Source: Flammula alnicola (taxonomy: Eukaryota > Basidiomycota > Agaricomycetes > Agaricales > Strophariaceae). Taken from it: a DNA stretch of 26,635 bases. This document shows positions 1-8,424 of the stretch, in pieces. Both the position numbers and the translations under genes were made by a program. The DNA lies in assembly GCA_015499995.1 (NCBI GenBank), contig JADNRV010000529.1:1-26635 (forward strand), in the 5' to 3' direction. Position 1 is the first letter of the stretch. The number at the start of each line of letters is the position of its first letter. Under the pieces are notes generated by a model. It was not told the origin of the DNA and did not search any database. It worked only from the letters and a program-made list of their open reading frames with translations.

Positions 1-565
1 ATTTGAATGTGGGCGAGCAGCGACACGAGAAGCATCATGCGTTTCCGGAGGCCGAAGGGCCATTTGCATCGTCAAAGACTGCGGATAACCAGAATAAGGT
101 GTGGGCATTGCCATCGTCGGCCGTGGGTGATTAGGCGCCGATGAAGAGTAATTAAACTTGCTAACACCGGAGCTTTCTATAGGACTTGGGGCGTAGATAA
201 GGGGGGCCACGTTGTAGGCAGGATTGAAGCCTCCAACGAAGGAGGCATTGGAGGACGGAGCATTGGGCCGGTGGTTGGTAGACACCGAGAGGTTGTTGAA
301 TGAAGGGATTAGGTTATCTGCATTGGCATAACCGGATATCTTTGAATCTTGAGCCTGAGGCTTTCGCGGTGGTTTAGGGGGAACTTGGGCATCCCACGTA
401 TCCACGTCCATGGCATCGTCCATTGGCGAAGACTTTTTCTATGGGAAAGTCAAGGAATGCACAAATATTCATGAAAGCAGTAAAACGGACCTTGGAGTCG
501 AAAGAACTGAGCAGATTGTGTAGGAAGTTCTTTGCTTTCCCCTTTGCGGAAGGATTGCCAGACAT
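1..565 (-). CDS. MUG113-like (DUF1766) protein, copy A, 5' part only (runs off the left edge)
   Basis: This is the first copy of the gene found complete at 12642-14336. Exon 1 (565-491) encodes a 25-residue start, MSGNPSAKGKAKNFLHNLL and onward. It ends at a GT donor, and a 52-base intron ends in CATAG. Exon 2 (438 down to 1) stays open to the window edge. The encoded segment is the Pro/Ser/Asn-rich N-terminal region, with the same order of short motifs as copy B and small in-frame differences (for example a few extra residues after NNLS). The C-terminal GIY-YIG-like domain would lie left of base 1. No stop or frameshift is visible, so I cannot say whether this copy is functional. A TGA in frame upstream of the ATG, seen in copy B, supports the chosen start. 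Confidence 0.75.
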
Positions 566-785
566 GGCTGGTACTGAATCCTAGAGCTGTCTTGATATAG
601 GTGGACAGTTTGTAACCATGGCAATCGCGACGTGTTCAGCGATTTACCTGGCGGGGTGCAGTGAACTGAGTGAGGCAGCGTTGTGGGATCGCGCCAGGGT
701 TTGGGCTATGCAAGTACGTACATACATGTGACCGTATAGCTTGATATCCACCACAGCCACAAACTTACTTGTATTGTCCAAATTG
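566..785. promoter_or_regulatory. 5' flank of MUG113-like copy A, homologous to B 14337-14518 and 15098-15136
   Basis: The flank matches the upstream region of copy B until about 739. It then jumps to the sequence found in B only at 15098-15136 (CCACCACAGCCACAA). The two units therefore differ by about 580 bases that lie in B but not here. Homology stops near 785, where the 4.8-kb insertion specific to unit A begins. The region should hold the promoter of the minus-strand gene, but I see no clear TATA box. Confidence 0.6.
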
Positions 786-1250
786 TCAATGTAACTTCCA
801 ATAAAAGGTCGTCTTTGTCGACAGCGCCTTGCTGTTTTTTTTTTTTGTTTTGGCAAAGAATAAGCATTAATTTACTTGTTCATGATCTCGCAAGGTCATA
901 GTGGACGCTCAATTTTTTCTTTCCGATATTAGTTATTATAATAGCGCAGATTGACTTTACTTACATGCACGGGAGGGGCTTGAACCTGGCAAAATAGGTG
1001 CCGCAGGGGCCAGAGCAGTAGAAGCGAGCAACCCGGTGCATGCGATTATAGCATCTGCCACTCTCACCTCCCTGCCCCCATCTCGAAACCAAACGCCAAA
1101 CCCACGCTGACCTCCCCGCCGCTGCACATCCTCTGACAGATCATCTACCATACCTTCCTGCATGGCAAGCCTAACCCGCAGGACCAGTACGATACTGCCT
1201 ATTATGAAGATACGAAGCTCCAAAGGCAGCCCAAGACGCTGTTCTGGCTT
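786..1250. other. Start of the 4.8-kb insertion in unit A; no gene recognised
   Basis: This sequence has no counterpart in unit B. It opens with a T-rich run (832-846) and continues as mixed sequence without a recognisable gene. At about 1150-1330 the plus strand has a short open stretch with protein-like composition (residues such as GKPNPQDQYDTAYYEDTK), which may be a fragment of a coding exon. I do not recognise the family and no splice-consistent gene can be built around it. Confidence 0.4.
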
Positions 1251-1879
1251 TTGATGCTGGTGTCGGGTCAGCTGTACATCGCAAGCATGCACCTGTTGCG
1301 GTCTCTCGCTCGCTTGCCTCATGGACCTCATTGGACCCAGTGCTTGGAGGACTTTCACCCACCCCACTCTTCTGACCCTCAATCGAGCCAACACCGCTGC
1401 TGCCCGATCGCCCGATGCTCAGACGACCAAGGCATGATGACGAGCCACGACGGCTCGTTGTCACCATCGCACACCGCCATCAAGCCGGCTGACCACGCCT
1501 TCTCTCCACCCCCAACACTCGTTCCGCATTTCCTGACCCTCCTCGTTGCGAGAACGACACCTGTGACCCACACCATTAATGTCTCCCTCTCTCTCTATCC
1601 AACTGCACTGCCGATCTCCAGAAACGGCGGCTCTCTTGCCGTTTTTACTCGGCGAGGCAATCGTCGCTCTTCGCTCGTGTCTGGCATGTCTGGGTACAGA
1701 TGGCAGCATGAGGCCATTTTACGACGGCAAACACGACAGGAGGTGGTGGAAGGATGGAGGGGGCTCAATGAGCATCGTAGAGCAGCAGGATGGACAAGCA
1801 TGGCAAGGGCGGCAAGGACATGCAGTTGCGAATTGCGAGCACAACACCGTGGTTGCACTTCGAGCAGGATGACGACGCC

Positions 1880-2060
1880 ACTGCGCCATCATGAAGACCC
1901 CGCCGCCGCTGCAGCTGCGGGTGCAATGACAATGACGCAACGACGCCGCAGCTGTGGGTGCAACGACCATGACACCATGACGCTGCCGGTGCATCGACGA
2001 CGACGACGCAGCTGCAGGTGCAATAATGACGACACCCCGACACCGCGGGTACAATGACAA
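1880..2060. repeat. Degenerate minisatellite rich in GCAGCTGC / GGTGCAA / GACGAC
   Basis: Several imperfect copies of a unit of roughly 35-45 bases follow each other. Each contains a CGCAGCTGYRGGTGCAA-like core followed by GAC/CAT-rich sequence. The copies differ by substitutions and small indels. The array lies inside the insertion specific to unit A. It explains the long open reading frames on both strands here, which have a low-complexity Arg/His/Ala/Cys composition and no domain. Confidence 0.6.
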
Positions 2061-2545
2061 CGACAGCCCACTTGCAACCCCGACACCAGCACATTCTCCA
2101 TCTCCTCGCTGACAGGGAACAGCTTTCTTCCTCCTTTCGATGTGGCTGATGGAGATGACGATAGCACGACCTCCTGCATCCTCCTTCGGTGATGCCGCCT
2201 CGAACGCGAAGGACCCTTAGCCTCCTCGTACATCTCACATCCTTTCCATCATAGATACCAATAACACTGCCAATCATCTCGGGACGATAATCATATCACA
2301 GAGATGTGTCTTGAAAACAGTGGGCTTCTCATTGGGAGGGGCCTCACGGAGTTTTTTTTCGATGAGAACCATGGGACGGCGCTTAAGACCGCATTGGAAG
2401 CAACGGCAGGCACGGGCGTGGACAAGCTAGCAGGACAGAGACATAGGTTCAATTTAAGTGTAATAATCCACGTACTTCAACGAACTAAGCCGAAAAAATG
2501 GTAAATCAATAAGTTTTTTGAGGTGACAAAAAGGAAAGCAAAAAA
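2061..2545. other. Unit A insertion, no gene recognised
   Basis: This is unremarkable mixed sequence. A short plus-strand frame at 2304-2504 has no recognisable domain, no supporting splice sites and no counterpart in unit B. I do not call it a gene. Confidence 0.4.
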
Positions 2546-2548
2546 AGC

Positions 2549-2664
2549 GCATATCTACATTGCTCAGATCGAGGACTTTGTCGAGCGACTCCACGATAAG
2601 AAAATGTGCAGAAGGTACGCTTCTTCTTGAGGTCAGTGGCGACTTGGGGGTTGGTGATTTCAGC
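2549..2664 (-). pseudogene. 40S ribosomal protein S15 (uS19) N-terminal exon fragment, frameshifted
   Basis: Read on the minus strand, an acceptor-like CTCCAG precedes AEITNPQVATDLKKKRTF, then FSYRGVD, then (in a frame shifted by one missing C) LDKVLDLSNVDMR. This is the N-terminal part of eukaryotic ribosomal protein S15 (uS19), whose hallmark is a KKKRTFRKFSYRGV..LD..LDLS block. The RK of that block reads CT here. The rest of the protein is absent, so this is a dead fragment. The apparent acceptor and the intron-like sequence upstream argue for capture of genomic DNA rather than retroposition of a mature mRNA. It lies directly downstream of the P2 fragment on the same strand. Confidence 0.65.
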
Positions 2665-2694
2665 CTGGAGACATAATAATCAGCACGTCAGTTC

Positions 2695-2940
2695 TCTGAC
2701 ATGGCCTCCAGAGACGGAAATGAGCACACCATGGTTGTTTCTGGCAGTCGTCAGTTCAATCTTCCTCTTAAAATTACACAACACCCAAACCTCAGCAGTG
2801 GATTTGCCCTCGAGCTCAGAGATGAGAGTCTTCAGGCGGTCCTCATCAGTCTCGATGCCTACAAATCTGCAGCGGTGGGGTTGGCATTTCCACCGGTCTG
2901 GAGCAAAAAGTAGGCAGCAATCTTGGCAGCAATGTTAAGC
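2695..2940 (-). pseudogene. 60S acidic ribosomal protein P2 N-terminal fragment with internal deletion
   Basis: The minus strand encodes AAYFLLQTGGNANPTAAD, then a small deletion that shifts frame and introduces a TAG, then GIETDEDRLKTLISELEGKS. Both blocks are typical of eukaryotic P2 stalk proteins (family pattern: MRYLAAYLLLQ.GGN..P.A.D ... VGIE.DEERL..L...LEGK). An intron-like GTTTGG...GCCAG stretch (2790-2741) follows, and then LISVSGG, possibly what is left of the SVPSGG hinge. The acidic C-terminus is missing. It is clearly non-coding now. Its intron-like interval suggests a DNA-level copy. Confidence 0.65.
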
Positions 2941-3153
2941 ATCATCTAATGTGTTCGAGAAAACAAATACTAATTTTGCACACTTTGGAGATTGGTAGGG
3001 TGTTGAGAATTTCTGAAATCTGGTAGCCACAAATCACTGTAAAACAGCGAAATCAGCGTTTCTTTTACAATATTAACAGAGCGGAGGGAGGACAGGCGGC
3101 ATAGTTGGAGGTCACAAGCAAACAAGGCCAAAGAGAGCCGCTTCCAGGGAGAG

Positions 3154-4217
3154 GTAGGTTCGGATCAAGCCCTTTGTCAGCTGCCGGTGTTTATTTGTAT
3201 ATAGTTGCTTTCAGCAACACCTGACAAGGGGCTTGCTTCAAAGTGTCACGATTGAGGGGGTTTGGTCGCTCGCGACGCTTGAAGCCATTTCCGCGCGCAT
3301 TTACCTAATTATGCGCGCGTCTTTTAGTATAACATACGATACAAACATTGTACTACTCACAATCTTTTCAAATAACTTTATTCTTGACCTGTGAACTGTC
3401 TAAGTAGGTGTCTTGACCCCATTTCCTTTCCTGCCTTCTAGAGAGGGTAAATCTTAAATTTGGACTGTAGCAGTTTGGCATATCATTTTTGCAGTATATA
3501 TAAGGATAGATCCTGAGCCTCTTGTGAATAGAGTTTGTATTGCTGTGGCAAAGAGCTGTATAGTAGCGTTGTGATATCGTTTTGCTTACAAGTCACGTGA
3601 TTAGATACCCCATGAGCGCCCTTTATCCCAAGTGAGATCGATTAACGATTTTTGCAAGATTGCTCTCTATACTCAGCATATCAATGGGCTCAAAACACCA
3701 CACCAACCCATATACTCCCAAAAGACAGCCACCGCGCGTAGTGCACGGTGCGCCTTGCATAGGCCTGAACGCGTGTATGTGACACGCGTGACGCAGCTCA
3801 TCACGGTGAGCCGGTCGGTCAATGGAAACACATTTCCGACGGCGGGCAGTTCTGTAACCTAAAAATGAGTATCTAGAACTTATAAAACATATAATGCGGG
3901 AGTAATGCCCAAGCGCCCCATGAATTGGTTGAAAACCTGCGATGATAAGTCAAAATTAAGAAATTTGCATGTTTCGGCCACACATAGTGCTGTACTGTAA
4001 ACAATTTTTATGTATTTTTATTTTGAGTAGATAGACACTTGAGAATACATTTTAACTACAGTATGTACTTTGACTTTTGTTTGTGCGTCAATTTTTGAGG
4101 GAAAGCGACAGGAATAAGTAAACCCCTGATTTTGATGCATTCTGAAGCAAGCCCCTTCTGCGAAGGAGCCGCTGCTTGCGCTCGCGACCGGAGCACGTGG
4201 GCTTGCTCCGAACCTAC
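3154..4217. mobile_element. Possible 1.06-kb non-autonomous TIR element
   Basis: GTAGGTTCGGATCAAGCCC at 3154-3172 is matched as its reverse complement at 4199-4217 with one mismatch. Further inverted matches lie just inside: AAGCCCCTTGTCAG-like sequence at 3223-3240 and GAAGCAAGCCCCTTC at 4143-4157. A 9-base-arm hairpin (CGCGCGCAT, 3292-3300; ATGCGCGCG, 3311-3319) sits near the left end. No transposase frame and no convincing target-site duplication are visible. It could instead be a deletion derivative or two nearby inverted repeats. Confidence 0.4.
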
Positions 4218-4221
4218 AAGG

Positions 4222-4850
4222 TGGGGGTGGGCATTCACAGTTCGTCTGATGGGCGCATGACTAAGCGCACAGCCACATGAAAGCGCGCCGCTCTCGCACA
4301 ATTCAACATCTCAAGGTGTAAGCCGTCGTTCTTTCTCGTTCCAGCATATATATTGTCCACAATGTACCTTTAATAATCAGGAGCTTTCACCAAATTTGTA
4401 GCTGTCGTACATGCTTTTTCTTCCTGCAATATTGGCGGGGCCACCCAAGATATAGGCTGTCACATATGTGACAGACGTGCTTGTGTGATGCTTTTGACTG
4501 ATTGCTTCAGTACCATTTTAAAAAGGCATCTCGCAAGCTGGCTCTCTGGGGTTTGGCAAGTGCAATTTTAAAGTAAAAAGCTTTCGAGGCTTGGTTAAAT
4601 ATTTGAGATGTATGTGTCTAAAGATGAGATCAATAATATAATGTCTCATCTTTAGACAGATCTAGCAAAAAGGTTGCCAAGCCTCGAAAGAATACTCAAT
4701 TTAGGGTCGATTCACGTCAAAACCTCAATAATTAGGTGAGAATTGCGTCTATAATCGGTACCGGCGTTTTTGATATGGCTTTTGGCAGGGAGGCCTTAGA
4801 TATAATTATGTACAAAGAAAGAGGCGCGTCACAGGCCGTGCCCACCCCCA
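4222..4850. mobile_element. Non-autonomous TIR element, first of a homologous pair
   Basis: The terminal inverted repeat TGGGGGTGGGCA (4222-4233) pairs perfectly with TGCCCACCCCCA (4839-4850). The flanks carry the direct repeat TACAAG (4215-4220 and 4851-4856). The interior has no coding capacity. It shares blocks with the next element at the same positions: a TGACTAA(N)GCACAGCCAC block near the left end and a GTACAAA-containing block near the right end. A 110-base double hairpin begins 359 bases from the left end. The transposon superfamily is not assigned, although a 6-7-base duplication would fit some cut-and-paste groups. Confidence 0.6.
4581..4690. repeat. 110-base double hairpin inside the first TIR element
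   Basis: The outer arms are CTTTCGAGGCTTGG (4581-4594) and CCAAGCCTCGAAAG (4677-4690). The inner arms are TGTCTAAAGATGAGA (4615-4629) and TCTCATCTTTAGACA (4644-4658). Both pairs are perfect. The segment could fold as a cruciform or RNA stem, or it could be a miniature transposon nested in the larger element. Confidence 0.75.
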
Positions 4851-4856
4851 TACAAG

Positions 4857-5481
4857 TGGGGAGGGGCAACGCCTGATGTTGATTTGGGTGGCTGACTAAT
4901 GGCACAGCCACCCAAAATCCGCCAAACGTCGATTGTTCGTTCGCAATTGAGGATAATTGACCACGTTCGTCGTCAATGGGCGTTTTTCACCTCTGCAACA
5001 AATCAGAAATGTTATAAAGTATGTAAAGTAGAATTAGAATATAATTTGAGACCTAAAATTATATAAAAACTATGCTAAATCATTCCCGACGCGTCGTTAA
5101 TTGTGTATTACATAATCCTTTGACCGCGTTTTTGGCCTCATTTTTAAAAGCAAAATTGCAGCTCACCACTTGGTTTTCTTGACCACATTTATAGAGAGAA
5201 AATACACCTTTGTTTATTATCTAGGCTTTCGCCTGAAAAAATTTAAATTTACGGTTCATTCTTCGTCCCATTACATATAGATCAGACCTTATCCTTTAAC
5301 TTTTTAATATTTTTTTCAGGCGAAAGCCTAGCTATGTTATTTAACTTATGATTTAGTTTTTCACCTTGCGAAAAGAGGCATGTTATGCCGTTAAATATTG
5401 TTTTTCCATTTGCTATGCAGAATTATAAGGTGGGACAACAAGTACAAACAAAATCAGCAGAACCGGCGTTGCCCCTCCCCA
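4857..5481. mobile_element. Non-autonomous TIR element, second of the pair, with direct-repeat flanks
   Basis: A perfect 17-base TIR, TGGGGAGGGGCAACGCC (4857-4873), pairs with its reverse complement at 5465-5481. The flanking direct repeat is ATACAAG (4850-4856 and 5482-5488). It is almost the same length as its neighbour and carries an internal hairpin segment at a similar offset. A subterminal hairpin of 12-base arms (TTTGGGTGGCTG, 4883-4894; CAGCCACCCAAA, 4905-4916) is also perfect. No reading frame of note is present. The TIR plus flanking duplication make this the best-supported mobile element in the window. Confidence 0.75.
5221..5331. mobile_element. 111-base MITE-like inverted repeat inside the second TIR element
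   Basis: Perfect 21-base inverted arms start CTAGGCTTTCGCCTG at 5221-5241 and mirror at 5311-5331, enclosing about 69 A/T-rich bases. The outer CTAG allows a TA target duplication (C-TA-GGCTTTCGCC), which would suit a Tc1/mariner (Stowaway-like) miniature element. The palindrome makes this ambiguous, and the segment may simply be the structural hairpin of the host element. Confidence 0.6.
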
Positions 5482-5599
5482 ATACAAGGATGGTCGTGGT
5501 GCTTCTATTTGGTAGGTGTTGTACAGGAGGCAGACACCAAACAAAGGCAACATCATGACTAATTTAGACTGGGTGGAACCTTCCTGTTAACACAGCAAG

Positions 5600-5866
5600 G
5601 CGACCTCCCACGTCGTTCAAACCTCTGCTCACTCGAGCCATTGGTGAGTTTCAGGAATTATACATTGTGTGTGATGAAACGCACTGGGCTCTGACAATCA
5701 TTGATGTCACGCACTACGCTCATGATGAGCGGCGGCCTAGAAAACCGTTAACTGATTCAATTCTTTCTTCTTACTCTAACTCGCATTTTCTAACTCGCAC
5801 ACACTTTGAATAACACAGTACTATACAATGGATTCAAAACATGAAGAGCCGCAAGAAGCCCATCCC
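5600..5866 (+). pseudogene. Lcp5/neuroguidin copy A, 5' remnant
   Basis: The promoter and first codons match the intact gene at 15137-15396. The ATG at 5828 gives MDSKHEEPQEAHP and then a stop, because homology breaks about 40 bases after the start. The conserved 5' flank (with ACTGGGCTCTGACAATCATT) is retained. The body of the gene is absent; the kinase-bearing insert follows, and the 3' end reappears at 8048-8149. The copy is dead as Lcp5. Confidence 0.8.
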
Positions 5867-7003
5867 TGAGGGGAAACGCAGGCAAACACCACAAATGCCA
5901 CTGCCCCTGCTCCGGCTGCCGAAGAAGAGAGGTATGACGAAGGAAGGTGAAGGATAGCCAGAGTCGAGAGAAGTTACAGATGAGTAAGTCGTCGATCAAT
6001 ACAATAAAAAAGACTTACGAATTTTGTTAGTCTGACTACGGGAGACTAGAGAGAAGTACAGCAAGTAGACGGCGCAGCCGCGCCGCCTCCCGATTTGTTC
6101 AACCGACGCGCGCTGGGTCCCCCAGAACTTCATTTCTAAATCTGCGAGCCCTCTACGGCTCAAACAGTACGAAAAAGTTCAAAATAAGCGCTATGGTACA
6201 GAATCCGCTAAAAATGTGATGATTGGCATTGATTGCACCATCGACGTTTCAAATGTTATACAGTAATGGACCCATTAAGATATAATGCCCGAAAAACAGA
6301 TATTAATTCCAAAAACACTGATTTTTTTTGGCGCAGTACCATAGAATGTAATTGAATGCACTCCTGCAGAAGATATGAAAAGCGTAGAGAACAAAACGAG
6401 AGAACAAGACCAGAGTCCTCCATTTCGGAAGGACATTTGGCTTGAGCCTTTGTTTGTCCGCCCTGCTCAGCCTCAGAGAAAATGATTGCTCGTGGTAAAA
6501 TCCCTCGCAAAGAGTATATCTACATAGTGTAATAAGTGCGTATGATCCTTTAATTTGAAGATCGACTCACAAATCAGCGGAAGCCTGGGGCTTGCACATC
6601 TTTAAAGATAAGATTGACCTAAAAATGGAGATAATAAAGAGATAATGACCGCCGTAGCCCTGCCTGTTGGTATCTGAATGGTTTAAAACAGTCTGCTTCA
6701 TCATTCCAGTTCCTCAATGTGAGCTGCCAAAAATCTTGCCAAAAATCTAGGATTGAATCCGATTGATACTTGTTGTATCCCACCTAATTGTGTGCGGCCG
6801 TCCTCGGCCGTCTTGACACGGCAGAGTCAGTCGATAATCGGTGACTGGTGACCGGTGATTGCCGGCGATGCAGATTCCCACAACGATTAAGAAGGTTTTC
6901 CTATGTAGTCTCTTAAAACAGACTTTATAAATCAAATGATAATCGATTTGATATAATATAAGAGGTTTTCCAGGTTTTCAGCGCCAGCACCGTCACCTCA
7001 CCC
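5867..7003. other. Left part of the insert within Lcp5 copy A; no gene recognised
   Basis: This DNA replaces the interior of Lcp5 in unit A and precedes the kinase-like gene. The small frames on either strand have no recognisable domain and no splice support. A/T-rich sequence before 7004 (for example ATAATATAAG at 6953-6962) could serve as the kinase promoter. No terminal repeats bounding the insert were found. Confidence 0.4.
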
Positions 7004-7845
7004 ATGGCCTCGACACCCAAATCACGACAGCTTCTCGCGAGAGGAGACATTTTTGATGACAATGGTGGATTTATTCACATCGCTCTTGTTTGGACCGAGA
7101 ACTCCCAGATCTACTTCACTAATCTTGCTAGTCGACAGTTTGATGACAATGCTCTCGACGAAGTAGATGGAAAACTCATTCCAAAGGAAGCCGTCTACGC
7201 CTCCTGGCGCGAGAGTATTAGAGAGGCGAAGACACCCTTGCCCCCCGACACCTACACCAAAATGCCTTACTGGCATTGCTTTGAAGGGAAGGCTAATTTC
7301 AAATTGATCAACGCCGAGATCGATGTCCTGGAAATCCTGTCGACGAAACCCCATCCAAACATCGTTGAATACCATGGATGTATTCGTGATGGAGATTGCA
7401 TTGCGGGTATCTGTTTGCGCAAGTATCTGTGTACGTTGGAAGAATTTATCGAAGGCCAGGTTCCTGCTCATCAGTAAGCGCGCTGTAGCGATATGTTAAT
7501 TACTTTCCCGCTTACTCGGCCTTTCCTTGTTTTAGGTGTCCGCCTTTCGATGCCGACTCCGTAGTTTCAGGCATAAAAGCTGGATTAGACTTTCTCCACG
7601 GTCTTGGACTTGTTCACGACGATATTAATCCTAGGAACATTATGCTGAATGCTGTCGGTCACGCCATCATCATTGACTTTGACTCTTGTGCCCCCATCGG
7701 AGCAAAATCGCGTGGCGGCACGCCTGGGTGGTCGAAGAACCCAACAATAGCTCAGGTCGAGAACGATGAACACGGCCTTGACCTCCTTGTCAAGTTTATT
7801 CAGGGACAATATGATGGTCAGGATCTTGATGCTTTCGGAATGTAA
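7004..7845 (+). CDS. Protein kinase-like fold protein with an unusual catalytic loop
   Basis: Two exons (7004-7473 and 7536-7845) joined by a 62-base intron (GTAAGC...TTTTAG) encode 259 residues. Features are an N-lobe-like segment, the HPNIVEYHGC motif (about residue 125), and the catalytic-loop equivalent LVHDDINPRNIML, where the usual HRDxKxxN is HDDxNxxN. IIDFDSC follows where kinases have DFG. I recall this HxDINPxNIM / DFDSC signature from a family expanded in Agaricomycetes, usually annotated serine/threonine kinase or kinase-like. The glycine-rich loop is not obvious. Phosphotransfer is possible (Asp and Asn of the loop and the first Asp of DFD are present) but unproven. The C-terminal end is short for a complete kinase C-lobe, so it may be truncated or a compact form. 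The gene lies between the two remnants of Lcp5 copy A and has no copy in unit B. Confidence 0.75.
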
Positions 7846-8047
7846 ACCTAGCCTCTACTTTGGTTGGAGGGTCTACTCTACAACATAGACGTATAATGAA
7901 CCGACCTTGTGGCATACAGAACCACGTCCCGACTTGCCAACTGGAATCCTAATTGTACCCGTGACGCCTTCGAAGACTACCTTTGAGCTGAATGGGAAAA
8001 CACTCTCGACATCAATTGCCCCTCTGACTAGCTTGGGCAGTTAGCGG
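7846..8047. other. Right end of the insert, after the kinase-like gene
   Basis: Short stretch between the kinase stop codon and the point (8048) where Lcp5 homology resumes. It may hold a 3' untranslated region or a decayed kinase C-terminal exon, but no convincing frame is seen. Confidence 0.35.
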
Positions 8048-8149
8048 TGACATATCGGATCATGAAGAAGGCGATGACGCTCCAAGGTCGAAGAAACGGA
8101 GTCACTTCGAGTTGGAAACCAAGGTCGCGAAGAAGTTTGCAAAGCGATG
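8048..8149 (+). pseudogene. Lcp5/neuroguidin copy A, 3' remnant
   Basis: The sequence aligns with the last about 100 coding bases of intact Lcp5 (16512-16615) and would encode SDHEEGDDAPRSKKRS and the basic tail, ending at the same TGA. It lacks three bases in the AAGAAGAAG run. It has no upstream exon in frame and is separated from the 5' remnant by about 2.2 kb of unrelated DNA. Confidence 0.8.
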
Positions 8150-8424
8150 AATGTTGCACTGTCGAGACATCGTCTCTTCGTGACAAAGGTATTTAATTTG
8201 TCAGACCGCTCAATTGCCCAGTCAATTGGTTACACTGGGAAACCCAGCGCCATCGTGGTTACAAAGTGCCAGAAAATAATTGATTGGATGGCAGTACTGA
8301 AAGAGACGACAACGAAAAGTAATACGAGTACAACAATAAAACTGCTACGCATAGGGATAAGCATGGCAACAATAGAACAGATATCTTCCTCTAATTCTAC
8401 ATACTTATATCAACCAGTAAATCC
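8150..8424. other. Region between the Lcp5 remnant and the unknown gene, homologous to 16616-16852
   Basis: This is probably former 3' untranslated sequence of two converging genes. Compared with unit B it carries about 55 extra bases near 8232-8286. The plus-strand frame across it is antisense to the downstream gene and is not supported. Confidence 0.5.

Noticed and set aside
1251..2057. Long plus-strand open frame of 268 codons
   Set aside because: It runs through the degenerate minisatellite, gives low-complexity Arg/His/Ala/Cys-rich protein, and similar-length frames occur on the opposite strand. No domain or splice structure was seen.
3150..3180. GGTTCGGATC resembling a tRNA B box (also GGTTCAAGC on the minus strand near 970)
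   Set aside because: No matching A box at the right distance and no cloverleaf or acceptor stem could be drawn. The first is part of the inverted terminal repeat.
6256..6510. Minus-strand frame of 84 codons in the Lcp5 insert
   Set aside because: No recognisable motif, no splice partner, and composition like random A/T-balanced sequence.
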